Shown here in pieces: positions 8,057-14,863 of a stretch of 48,790 nt of DNA. Under the pieces are notes generated by a model. It saw only the letters and a list, made by a program, of their open reading frames with translations, was not told the origin of the DNA and did no database searches. Origin of the DNA: an uncultured Lachnospiraceae bacterium (GTDB lineage Bacteria; Bacillota; Clostridia; Lachnospirales; Lachnospiraceae); assembly GCA_947630485.1 (NCBI GenBank), contig CANRHU010000018.1:1-48790 (forward strand), in the 5' to 3' direction. The number at the start of each line of letters is the position of its first letter. Position 1 is the first letter of the stretch. The translations under genes were made by a program, and so were the position numbers.

Positions 8057-8457
8057 GGAAGATTACGCTTGATTTCGGCGGCCTGTTCCTTGCGGGCGCG
8101 CCCGCGAGAAGGGAGATTCACCGATATATCGCCGGGAAAATGGATTTTCCGGTTTATTACGGGCACAATCTGGACGCGCTCTATGACTGTCTGACGGATA
8201 TCACCGAACCGACCGCAATCGGCCTGACGATCCCGGCCGCTTTGTCCGGCGCTTCGGAAGCGCCGCAGCAGGCAGACAAAGCGGCGCAGACGGCGGGAGA
8301 GAGGCCGGGGAATGCGGCGCGCGAAATTCCTTTTGACGCCATGAAATACCTTCGGAAGGTGCGAAGGACGTTTGAGGACGCGGAGACGGAAAATCCGAAT
8401 CTGGCGGTGTTTGATCTGTCTGCGGCGTCCGTGGATGAGAAAGAGACGGATTTTTGA
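8053..8457 (+). CDS. Barstar-family inhibitor of the adjacent ribonuclease
   Basis: A 134-residue cytoplasmic protein that should bind and block the barnase-like enzyme before export. The signature YYGHNLDALYDCLTD aligns with barstar, and Asp41 and Asp45 match the barnase-contacting Asp35 and Asp39, with Tyr35 matching Tyr29. The ATGA overlap with the ribonuclease gene gives coupled translation. The protein is longer than barstar (about 90): an Ala/Glu/Gln-rich insertion of about 30 residues lies in the middle (around residues 63-88), and the C-terminus has extra acidic residues. Pairing is inferred from homology of both partners and gene order. Confidence 0.9.
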   Translation: MRKITLDFGGLFLAGAPARREIHRYIAGKMDFPVYYGHNLDALYDCLTDITEPTAIGLTIPAALSGASEAPQQADKAAQTAGERPGNAAREIPFDAMKYLRKVRRTFEDAETENPNLAVFDLSAASVDEKETDF

Positions 8458-8474
8458 TTGCAGGAGGGAAAAGG

Positions 8475-9458
8475 ATGCAGAATGCGCTTCCGCTTCAGTA
8501 TAAAACAGAAAATAAGCTTCCGCGGATTCGCTGGTCCGCGGATTTATTTCCATACAGAAAGGGCGCCGATGTCACGCCTTCTATAGCTCCATGTGAGCAG
8601 GGCGCCGGTGACACGCCTCATATATCTTCAAATGAACAAGGCGCCGGTGAAGCTATGTTCACACGGGTGCCGTATCTGGCGTTTCCGCTTCTGGAGGAAA
8701 CGGGAATGGCGGCGCACGCGTTTTCAACCCGGCTTGGAGGGGTAAGCGCGGGCCCTTACACTTCGATGAATTTTTCCTTTACCAGGGGCGACGATCCGGC
8801 GTGTGTGCTGGAGAATTACAGGAGGATGGCGGACGCGCTTGGGGTGGATGTGGAGAAGATTGTGCTGTCGTTTCAGACGCACACGACGAATGTCAGAAGG
8901 GTGACGGAGGCGGACGCAGGGAAGGGGCTTTTCCGGGAACGGGATTATAGGGATGTGGACGGATTGATCACGGACATCCCGGGGATCACGCTGGCCACGT
9001 TCTACGCGGACTGTGTCCCGCTGTTTTTCCTGGATCCGGAGCGCAGAGCAATCGGACTGAGCCATTCAGGCTGGAGGGGAACGATGGCCCGGATGGGGAG
9101 AGAGACGCTTCGCGCCATGGAGCGGGAATTCGGGACGAAGCCGCGGGACGTGCGCTGCTGTGTCGGGCCCAGCATCTGCCAGGACTGTTTTGAGGTTGGG
9201 GGAGAAGTGATCGAGGCGTTTCAGAAAGCGTTTGAAAAACGGTATTGGCCTGCGCTTTATTACGGCAAGGCGAACGGGAAATACCAGCTCGATCTGTGGA
9301 AGGCAAACTCGATCATTCTTCTGGAGGCAGGCGTGCTGCCGGAGCATCTGCAGGTCACAGATCTGTGTACCCGCTGCAATCCGGACTACCTGTTTTCCCA
9401 TCGGGCGCACGGAGAAGCGCGCGGAAACATGGCGGCGTTTCTGTGTCTGAAAAGTTGA
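8475..9458 (+). CDS. pgeF: PgeF/YfiH laccase-domain purine nucleoside phosphorylase-like enzyme
   Basis: A 327-residue cytoplasmic zinc protein of the YfiH family. Members act on purine nucleosides in vitro and edit peptidoglycan precursors in E. coli. The zinc and active-site set is present: HTTNVRRV, FYADCVPLFF, GLSHSGWRGT, CVGPSICQDCF and CTRCNPDYLFSHRAHG. AGGAGG sits 7 bases before the ATG at 8475, so the upstream in-frame TTG is not needed. Usual family length is about 250-280. Here residues about 24-60 are extra and derive from three in-frame copies of the dispersed palindromic repeat. It is followed by a terminator. Confidence 0.92.
   Translation: MQNALPLQYKTENKLPRIRWSADLFPYRKGADVTPSIAPCEQGAGDTPHISSNEQGAGEAMFTRVPYLAFPLLEETGMAAHAFSTRLGGVSAGPYTSMNFSFTRGDDPACVLENYRRMADALGVDVEKIVLSFQTHTTNVRRVTEADAGKGLFRERDYRDVDGLITDIPGITLATFYADCVPLFFLDPERRAIGLSHSGWRGTMARMGRETLRAMEREFGTKPRDVRCCVGPSICQDCFEVGGEVIEAFQKAFEKRYWPALYYGKANGKYQLDLWKANSIILLEAGVLPEHLQVTDLCTRCNPDYLFSHRAHGEARGNMAAFLCLKS
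8545..8656 (+). repeat. Palindromic repeat family A inside pgeF
   Basis: Three units with starts at 39-base steps (GGGCGCC-type core at 8561, 8600 and about 8639), each preceded by a TATTTCC/TATAGCTCC/TATATCTTC edge. They are translated as 13-residue repeats with GA(D/G) and EQGAG motifs. The 39-base spacing keeps the gene in frame. Confidence 0.75.
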
Positions 9459-9480
9459 GAATATGCGCATTTCCATGCAG

Positions 9481-9507
9481 AAAGGGGACCGCCGGTCCCC
9501 TTTTTTT
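9481..9507 (+). terminator. Intrinsic terminator after pgeF
   Basis: GGGGACC, a GCC loop and GGTCCCC are followed by seven T residues, 25 bases after the pgeF stop codon. The A-run on the left side could also help termination from the opposite strand. Confidence 0.9.
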
Positions 9508-9510
9508 AAA

Positions 9511-9626
9511 ACTGCGTCAGTATGCAAAACGTGCCAATGACGTTTTTTATTTCCATGCGAGCAGAGCGCCAGTGACGCTTCTTTTATTTCCATGTGAGCA
9601 GAGCGCCAGTGACGCTTTTTGTATTA
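9511..9626 (+). repeat. Palindromic repeat family A, copy cluster 3
   Basis: Three units fill the gap between convergent pgeF and prs: a diverged one with GCGTCAGTATGC and GTGCCAATGACG, then two near-identical units TTTCCATG(C/T)GAGCAGAG with the core GCGCCAGTGACGC. The TATTTCC edges at 9548 and 9585 are 37 bases apart. The last unit runs up to, and slightly into, the prs stop codon region. Confidence 0.8.
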
Positions 9627-10832
9627 CTGTATAATCTGAAAATATTCGTACCCGTCGGCTTTCCGCTTCTGTACAAGCTTCTGGATCCGCTCCGTCTGAG
9701 ACAGCGCGCCTCCGATGGTAACGTCATGGTTTAGGCAGTTGATAATCGCGGCGAGGTATTTGCTCATATCCGCTTCCAGATACCATTCCCGCTCCAGAAG
9801 CTCCTTCGGCCGGTAGTTTAGGTTCGTTGTGATCACGTAATCGATGTAGCCCTTTTCATAGAACTCGTCGAATTTCTCCAGTCCGTTGGTAAACAGTCCG
9901 AAGGTGCAGCACACGATCACCTTCGACGCCTTGCGGTCCTTAAGGGCCCTGGCCGTGTCCAGCATACTTTCGCCGGAGGAGATCATATCGTCGATGATCA
10001 GCACGGTCTTGCCCTCCACGGAGGCGCCCAGGAATTCGTGGGCCACGATGGGATTGCGGCCTCCCACGATGCGGGAGTAATCGCGGCGCTTATAGAACAT
10101 ACCCATGTCAACGCTTAGGTTGTTGGCGACATAGACTGCCCGGTCCATCGCCCCTTCGTCAGGGCTTATGACCATGAAATGATCCTTGTCGATGATCAGA
10201 TCCGGGTCGTGCTCAAAGAGCGTAGTCATGAACTGATAGGTCGGCATGAAATTGTCAAATCCGTTTAGGGGAATCGCGTTCTGAACGCGGGGATCATGTG
10301 CGTCGAAAGTAATGATATTGGCGACGCCCATTTTCGCCAGCTCTTCAAGGGCCATGGCGCAGTCCAGGGATTCGCGTTTGCTGCGCTTGTGCTGGCGGCC
10401 CTCATACAGAAACGGCATGATCACGCTGACCCGGTGGGCAGTGGAAGTACACGCGCCGATGACGCGTTTCATATTCTGGTAATGATCGTCCGGGGACATG
10501 TGATTGATATAGCCGTTCATGGAATAGGTAAGACTGTAGTTGGTGACGTCGGCCATGACGAACACGTCAGCGCCGCGCACGGATTCGTTGATGACGGCCT
10601 TCGCCTCGCCGGTGCCGAAGCGCGGGCAGGAAAGGTCGAGCAGATAGGAGTCCACATCATAACCGCGGTAGTTTAGGTCTTCCTTGCGGCGCATCAGCTC
10701 TTCCATGTCGCGCCTGCGGAAGGAGACAATGTGATCGTTGACGAGGCCTGCAAAATCTCTGCAGCTGTCGAGCGCCGCCAGTTTCAGAGGCGCCACGGGC
10801 AGGGAATGGTAGAATACATACTTGTTGGGCAT
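9624..10832 (-). CDS. prs: Ribose-phosphate pyrophosphokinase (PRPP synthetase), long form
   Basis: A 402-residue cytoplasmic enzyme making phosphoribosyl pyrophosphate from ribose 5-phosphate and ATP, the precursor of purines, pyrimidines, His and Trp. The PRPP-binding loop VLIIDDMISSGESM (about residue 280) is intact, and an Arg/Lys-rich stretch with RRKEDLNYRG, VIMPFLYEGRQHKR and TFDAHDPRVQNAIP marks the two phosphoribosyltransferase-like halves. Bacterial Prs is usually about 315 residues. This longer, diverged type with extra loops is seen in some Clostridia. GGAGG is 9 bases before the ATG. It has its own promoter on the minus strand. Confidence 0.88.
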   Translation of the reverse strand: MPNKYVFYHSLPVAPLKLAALDSCRDFAGLVNDHIVSFRRRDMEELMRRKEDLNYRGYDVDSYLLDLSCPRFGTGEAKAVINESVRGADVFVMADVTNYSLTYSMNGYINHMSPDDHYQNMKRVIGACTSTAHRVSVIMPFLYEGRQHKRSKRESLDCAMALEELAKMGVANIITFDAHDPRVQNAIPLNGFDNFMPTYQFMTTLFEHDPDLIIDKDHFMVISPDEGAMDRAVYVANNLSVDMGMFYKRRDYSRIVGGRNPIVAHEFLGASVEGKTVLIIDDMISSGESMLDTARALKDRKASKVIVCCTFGLFTNGLEKFDEFYEKGYIDYVITTNLNYRPKELLEREWYLEADMSKYLAAIINCLNHDVTIGGALSQTERIQKLVQKRKADGYEYFQIIQ

Positions 10833-10883
10833 GGGGGGATACCTCCGTATGGTTGGTGAATCGATCAGTCACTGCACAATGTA

Positions 10884-10913
10884 TTTATAACATTTTCCGA
10901 TGGACAGCGTCAA
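10884..10913 (-). promoter_or_regulatory. Sigma-A promoter of prs
   Basis: On the minus strand TTGACG (10908-10913) and TATAAA (10884-10889) are separated by 18 bases, about 50 bases before the prs start. Confidence 0.65.
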
Positions 10914-10935
10914 TAGGAACGGAAAAGTTTTGGAA

Positions 10936-11024
10936 AAAATACAAACAAAGCGTCACTGGCGCTTTGTTTGTATGGAAATACAGAAAGCGTGCCACTGGCA
11001 CCCTTTCTGCATGGAAATACAATC
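10936..11024 (+). repeat. Palindromic repeat family A, copy cluster 4 (perfect hairpins)
   Basis: Two hairpins lie between divergent prs and the first regulator gene. The first has a perfect 14-base stem (10939-10952 with 10960-10973) and loop TCACTGG. The second has a 13-base stem with one mismatch (10981-10993 with 10997-11009) and loop ACT. Each is followed by ATGGAAATAC, and these edges are 39 bases apart. A nearly identical pair lies inside the large GH2 gene. Confidence 0.85.
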
Positions 11025-11059
11025 AGGCCCTGCTCCGTCAGAACCCGCGAAAAAGCTGC

Positions 11060-11088
11060 TTGACAAGTCAAAGAATGTAACTTATGAT
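11060..11088 (+). promoter_or_regulatory. Sigma-A promoter of the first FadR-type regulator
   Basis: TTGACA (11060-11065), a 17-base spacer and TATGAT (11083-11088). A second TATAAT-like box at 11096 has no matching -35. The putative operator begins 13 bases after the -10 box. Confidence 0.85.
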
Positions 11089-11101
11089 TTATTTGTATAA
11101 T

Positions 11102-11118
11102 TGTAAGACAGGTATACC
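11102..11118 (+). promoter_or_regulatory. Putative FadR-type operator, copy 1
   Basis: TGTAAGACAGGT followed by ATACC. The GTAAGAC core fits the FadR-subfamily consensus GTM-N-KAC. The same 12 bases occur at the same distance from the -10 box before the paralogous regulator, so both genes are likely self-regulated or cross-regulated. Confidence 0.55.
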
Positions 11119-11146
11119 GGTTCGCGGCCGGAAAAGGAGAGATTCT

Positions 11147-11875
11147 ATGGATATCAATTATAATATCAGCAAGGAAATTCTGTGTGATCAGGTGGCAGAT
11201 CGGCTTGAACAGATGATTCTCAGCGATAAAACGCAGGTTGGACAGAAACTTCCGTCAGAGCAGGCATTAGCTGCCGGGTTCGGCGTCAGCCGTCCGGTGA
11301 TACGCGAAGCACTGGCAATCCTGCGGGCCAGGGGCCTTGTTACGGTTCAGTCCGGCGGCGGCTCCCGCATTATCGTTCCGGAACCGATTCAGATGCTGGA
11401 TGTCGTCAACCGGCTGACGCTGATGCGCCATATCAGCGCGGAGGAGGTTCATGAGGTACGTGTTCAGCTGGAGGTCATGGCGGCGCGGCTGGCGGCGGCG
11501 AACGCGTCGGAAGAACAGCTGGAGCGCATGGCGGAAATCAACCGGGAGATGGAGAAGGAGAAAGAGAATCCGAAGCTGAGGGCGAGGCTGGATCTTGAGT
11601 TTCACCAGCAGATGGCAGAGGCGTCCGGCAATCAGCTTTTAAGCATTTTTATCCTGTCGATGAACGGCATTTTGCAGACGATGCTGGAGAGTGTGTTATA
11701 CATTCCTCAGGCGCATGAAGACGGTATTTCCTATCATGGACGGATTATCGAGGCTCTGCGTTCCGGAGATAAGGACCGGAGCGAGGCGATTATTCGCGAG
11801 CATCTGATGATGTCTATGAGGAATTATGAGTTTGCCCGTGGCCAGACGGAGAAACAGGAGGATGCGGCAGAGTGA
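11147..11875 (+). CDS. FadR/GntR-family transcriptional regulator, paralog 1
   Basis: A 242-residue regulator with an N-terminal winged helix (KLPSEQALAAGFGVSRPVIREALAIL, about residues 33-60) and a C-terminal all-helical FCD ligand domain (residues 95-230). The metal or ligand histidines expected in FCD domains are represented by EFHQQM, YHGRI and REHLMMSMRNYEF. AAGGAGA before ATG 11147 fixes the start. It shares most residues with the next gene, so the two arose by tandem duplication. Such regulators respond to sugar acids or sugars, and the following genes encode a sugar importer and catabolic enzymes. It is likely a repressor relieved by a pathway intermediate. Confidence 0.9.
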   Translation: MDINYNISKEILCDQVADRLEQMILSDKTQVGQKLPSEQALAAGFGVSRPVIREALAILRARGLVTVQSGGGSRIIVPEPIQMLDVVNRLTLMRHISAEEVHEVRVQLEVMAARLAAANASEEQLERMAEINREMEKEKENPKLRARLDLEFHQQMAEASGNQLLSIFILSMNGILQTMLESVLYIPQAHEDGISYHGRIIEALRSGDKDRSEAIIREHLMMSMRNYEFARGQTEKQEDAAE

Positions 11876-11897
11876 ATTAGTGTTCTGATTCGATAAC

Positions 11898-11978
11898 AGA
11901 AAATCCTGATAGGAAAATCTGCTTTTGCATATATTATGCGCAGGCAAGTGTTCTTATCAGGATTTTCTCTTTTTTTTC
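11898..11978 (+). terminator. Terminator after the first regulator
   Basis: A perfect 14-base inverted repeat (11898-11911 with 11955-11968) with a 43-base loop that includes a small internal GCATA hairpin, then a T-run through 11978. It separates the two regulator genes into independent transcripts. Confidence 0.75.
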
Positions 11979-11997
11979 AGAATTTTCAAAATATGAC

Positions 11998-12026
11998 TTG
12001 ACAGTTTACTCTGTTTGTTATATTAT
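11998..12026 (+). promoter_or_regulatory. Sigma-A promoter of the second regulator and sugar operon
   Basis: TTGACA (11998-12003), a 17-base spacer and TATTAT (12021-12026). The 5' leader to the next start is about 170 bases; no riboswitch fold was recognised in it. Confidence 0.85.
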
Positions 12027-12039
12027 ATGGCTATAAAGC

Positions 12040-12057
12040 TGTAAGACAGGTTTACAA
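12040..12057 (+). promoter_or_regulatory. Putative FadR-type operator, copy 2
   Basis: TGTAAGACAGGTTTACA contains the inverted repeat TGTAA-N7-TTACA and the GTAAGAC core of FadR-type sites. It starts 13 bases after the -10 box, exactly as in copy 1, and so overlaps the expected transcription start downstream region. Confidence 0.6.
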
Positions 12058-12202
12058 CCAAATGATTTAAAACACGCAGAAATGACCATGGTTTCAGAAA
12101 GGGGGAGATAAAAGAGACTTAGAGTGCAATATAAGATTACAGGAAGAGACGGAATTTCAAAAAAACGGTATCCGAATAGGCGAAAGGATCGAGGGAGGTG
12201 AG

Positions 12203-12907
12203 GTGTATATCGAGATCAATTTTAACATTAGTAAAGAAGTACTGTGCGATCAGGTGGCGGATCGTATTGAGCAGATGATTCTTAGTGATAAGACCCAGGT
12301 GGGTCAGAAGCTTCCGTCAGAGCAGGCGCTTGCTACCGGCTTTGGGGTAAGCCGCCCGGTGATACGGGAGGCGCTGGCAATTTTGCGGGCACGGGGGTTA
12401 GTCGCGGTGCAGTCGGGGGGCGGATCGCGTATTGTGATTCCGGAAGCGATCTATATGTCGGATACCGTCAATCGGCTGGCGACGATGAGCCATATCCGTT
12501 CGGAAGAGGTTTACGAAGTGAGAGTCTGGCTGGAGGCCAAAGCGGCGCGTCTGGCAGCGGTAAATGCGACTTCGGATCAGTTGGAACGGCTCAGCGATAT
12601 TAATCGCAGGATGGAGAACAGTAAAGATGATGTGAAAAACCGCACGGAATTGGATCTGGCATTTCATCAAATGCTGGCGGATATATCAGGCAATCAGCTT
12701 TTGAGCGTATTTGTACAATCTATGAATGGGATTCTCCGGCAGATGCTGGAAAGCGTTCTGCATTTGCCGCGGGCTCACGAAGACGGAGTCGCTTATCACG
12801 ACCGCATTATTGAGGTTTTGCGTACGGCTGACAAAGACAAAAGCGAAGCGATCGTCAGGGAGCACCTGATAATGTCTATGAGAAACTATGAATTTTCTGA
12901 CTCCTGA
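12203..12907 (+). CDS. FadR/GntR-family transcriptional regulator, paralog 2
   Basis: A 234-residue paralog of the preceding regulator, with the same winged helix (GFGVSRPVIREALAIL) and FCD domain (LAFHQMLADISGNQLLS, REHLIMSMRNYEF). The winged-helix recognition residues are almost identical in the two proteins, so they should read the same operator. The ligand domains differ more, which suggests different effectors or heterodimers. GTG at 12203 is preceded by GGGAGGTGAG at short spacing. It is first in the long run of importer and catabolic genes and probably controls it. Confidence 0.9.
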   Translation: MYIEINFNISKEVLCDQVADRIEQMILSDKTQVGQKLPSEQALATGFGVSRPVIREALAILRARGLVAVQSGGGSRIVIPEAIYMSDTVNRLATMSHIRSEEVYEVRVWLEAKAARLAAVNATSDQLERLSDINRRMENSKDDVKNRTELDLAFHQMLADISGNQLLSVFVQSMNGILRQMLESVLHLPRAHEDGVAYHDRIIEVLRTADKDKSEAIVREHLIMSMRNYEFSDS

Positions 12908-12957
12908 CTTGAGCGGTTGAGTTTCTGTTGATTAGTACTATTGTGGAGGGAATGAGG

Positions 12958-13917
12958 ATGAATCTGGCAATTGCCAAGAAAAGCAAACAGAATAGGAATA
13001 AAATTTGCTGCGGGAGCAAATTGCCTGTATGGGTGAAAAGAGACTGGCAGCTGTATTTGATGCTGGCTCTGCCAATCGCGTATTACATTATCATGAAGTA
13101 CATCCCGATGTACGGAACCCTGATCGCGTTCAAGGATTACAGTGCGAGACTGGGTGTATGGGGCAGTAAATGGATCGGGCTAACAAACTTTAAAAAGATA
13201 CTATCAGAGCCGTATTTTTACAAATTATTGAGAAACACGCTGCTTATTAATTTTTATTGCCTGCTTTTTGCGTTTCCGGCATCGATTCTGTTCGCGTTGC
13301 TGCTCAATGAAATGCGGTTTAAACGGTTCCGAAAAGTTGCGCAGACCGTTTCCTATCTTCCTCATTTTATCTCGACAGTCGTTGTATGCGGAATGATTAC
13401 GAACTTTTTGCGGACCAATGGGGGACTTGTTAACGATCTGATCGCCTTGTTTGGAGGGGAGCGTATTTCCTTTTTGACCAAGCCGGAATATTTCCGTGGA
13501 ATCTATGTAATATCGGAAATCTGGCAGCACCTGGGCTGGGACGCTATCATCTACATCGCGGCGCTGACATCCATTTCACCTGAATTATACGAAGTGGCGT
13601 CGATTGAAGGTGCAAACCGTCTACAGAAGGCAATTTATGTCACATTTCCATGCATCGCGTCCACGATTACGATTATGTTAATTCTGCGGATAGGCCATCT
13701 GGTAAGTCTCGGATATGAAAAAATCATTCTGCTCTATTCCGGGACAACCTATGAGACTGCGGATGTGATATCTACTTATGTTTACCGGCGCGGCCTTCTT
13801 ACGGCAGACTTTAGCTATGGAACAGCGATCGAACTTTTTCAGACGGTGATCTCCCTGATTCTTGTATTGTGCGCCAACTGGGTGGGACATAAGATCAGCG
13901 ATACGAGTCTGTGGTAA
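12958..13917 (+). CDS. LplB-type ABC sugar importer permease
   Basis: A 319-residue membrane protein with six predicted helices and the permease EAA loop EVASIEGANRLQKAIYVTFP near residues 207-226. The N-terminal WQLYLMLALPIAYYIIMKYIP and PMYGTLIAFKDYSA blocks are typical of LplB proteins, which form a heterodimer with an LplC-type partner to import oligosaccharides. ATG 12958 follows GGAGGG by 7 bases; upstream in-frame starts are too close to it or lack a site. It is co-transcribed with the next permease and the binding lipoprotein. No ATPase gene is present in this window, as usual when a shared MsmX-type ATPase is used. Confidence 0.92.
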   Translation: MNLAIAKKSKQNRNKICCGSKLPVWVKRDWQLYLMLALPIAYYIIMKYIPMYGTLIAFKDYSARLGVWGSKWIGLTNFKKILSEPYFYKLLRNTLLINFYCLLFAFPASILFALLLNEMRFKRFRKVAQTVSYLPHFISTVVVCGMITNFLRTNGGLVNDLIALFGGERISFLTKPEYFRGIYVISEIWQHLGWDAIIYIAALTSISPELYEVASIEGANRLQKAIYVTFPCIASTITIMLILRIGHLVSLGYEKIILLYSGTTYETADVISTYVYRRGLLTADFSYGTAIELFQTVISLILVLCANWVGHKISDTSLW

Positions 13918-13946
13918 TCGATGGAAGAGGAAAGGGGAATGCAGAT

Positions 13947-14846
13947 ATGAAACGCATCAAAGCATTGGCGGGTAAACATAAAATGAACTGGTTCGATTAC
14001 CTGAATTGTCTGATTATGCTGGCCGTGATTGTGGCGGTAATCTATCCATTGTACTACTGTCTGATCGTGTCGGTAAGTGATGGGATGGCAGTTACCAGGG
14101 GTGAAGTTACATGGAAGCCGATCGGCATTGATTTCTCCGCGTATAAAGCGGTTTTCAAGAATGCACAGATTCTGCGTTCGTATGGAAATACCATTTTTTA
14201 TACGGTTCTGGGTACGCTGATCAATCTGGTTATGACTGCGTTGTGCGCCTTTCCGTTATCACGCCGTAAGCTGCGGGGAAGACATTTCCTGAATCTTATG
14301 TGCCTGCTGACGATGTTTGTCAGCGGCGGTATGATCCCTTTGTATCTTCAGGTGAAAGCGCTGCATCTGCTGGATACGATATGGGCGATCGTTCTGCCGG
14401 GGGCGATCAGCACATATAACATGATCATTTTGCGAACATTCTTTTCGAATATACCGGAAGAGTTGTTCGATGCCGCCCAGATCGACGGGGCCGGTCAGTT
14501 TCAGACGTTTTTGAGAATCGTGATACCGCTGTCAAAGACTATTATAGCGACTTTGGTACTGTTTTACGCGGTGGGGCACTGGAATGGATACATGTCGTCG
14601 CTGCTATATTTGTCAGATTCTTCAAAAATGCCCTTACAAATGACGATTCGGAAAATGGTCATCCAGGGAGATATCGCCAGTATGACAACAGGCAATATGT
14701 CAGGAGGCGTGTCGGAGACATTAATTACGGAGAATAAACTGAAATATGCTGTAGTAATGGTTTCTGTATTGCCGGCGGTGGTGATATATCCATTTTTACA
14801 GAAATATTTTGTAAACAGCGTTATGGTAGGATCGATTAAAGAATAA
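13947..14846 (+). CDS. LplC-type ABC sugar importer permease
   Basis: A 299-residue membrane protein of the MalG/LplC class with six helices and the EAA loop ELFDAAQIDGAGQFQTFLRIVIP. The short periplasmic-side region with SDGMAVTRGEVTWKPIG and the C-terminal LQKYFVNSVMVGSIKE are typical of LplC. ATG 13947 is used; the AGGAAAGGGG site is slightly distant (about 12 bases). It pairs with the preceding permease to form the translocation channel for an oligosaccharide delivered by the lipoprotein encoded next. Confidence 0.92.
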   Translation: MKRIKALAGKHKMNWFDYLNCLIMLAVIVAVIYPLYYCLIVSVSDGMAVTRGEVTWKPIGIDFSAYKAVFKNAQILRSYGNTIFYTVLGTLINLVMTALCAFPLSRRKLRGRHFLNLMCLLTMFVSGGMIPLYLQVKALHLLDTIWAIVLPGAISTYNMIILRTFFSNIPEELFDAAQIDGAGQFQTFLRIVIPLSKTIIATLVLFYAVGHWNGYMSSLLYLSDSSKMPLQMTIRKMVIQGDIASMTTGNMSGGVSETLITENKLKYAVVMVSVLPAVVIYPFLQKYFVNSVMVGSIKE

Positions 14847-14863
14847 ATAGGAGGATAAAATAC

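Noticed and set aside
12057-12202. Riboswitch or T-box in the long leader of the sugar operon
   Set aside because: No conserved core or terminator/anti-terminator pair was recognised; the operator at 12040 explains regulation more simply.
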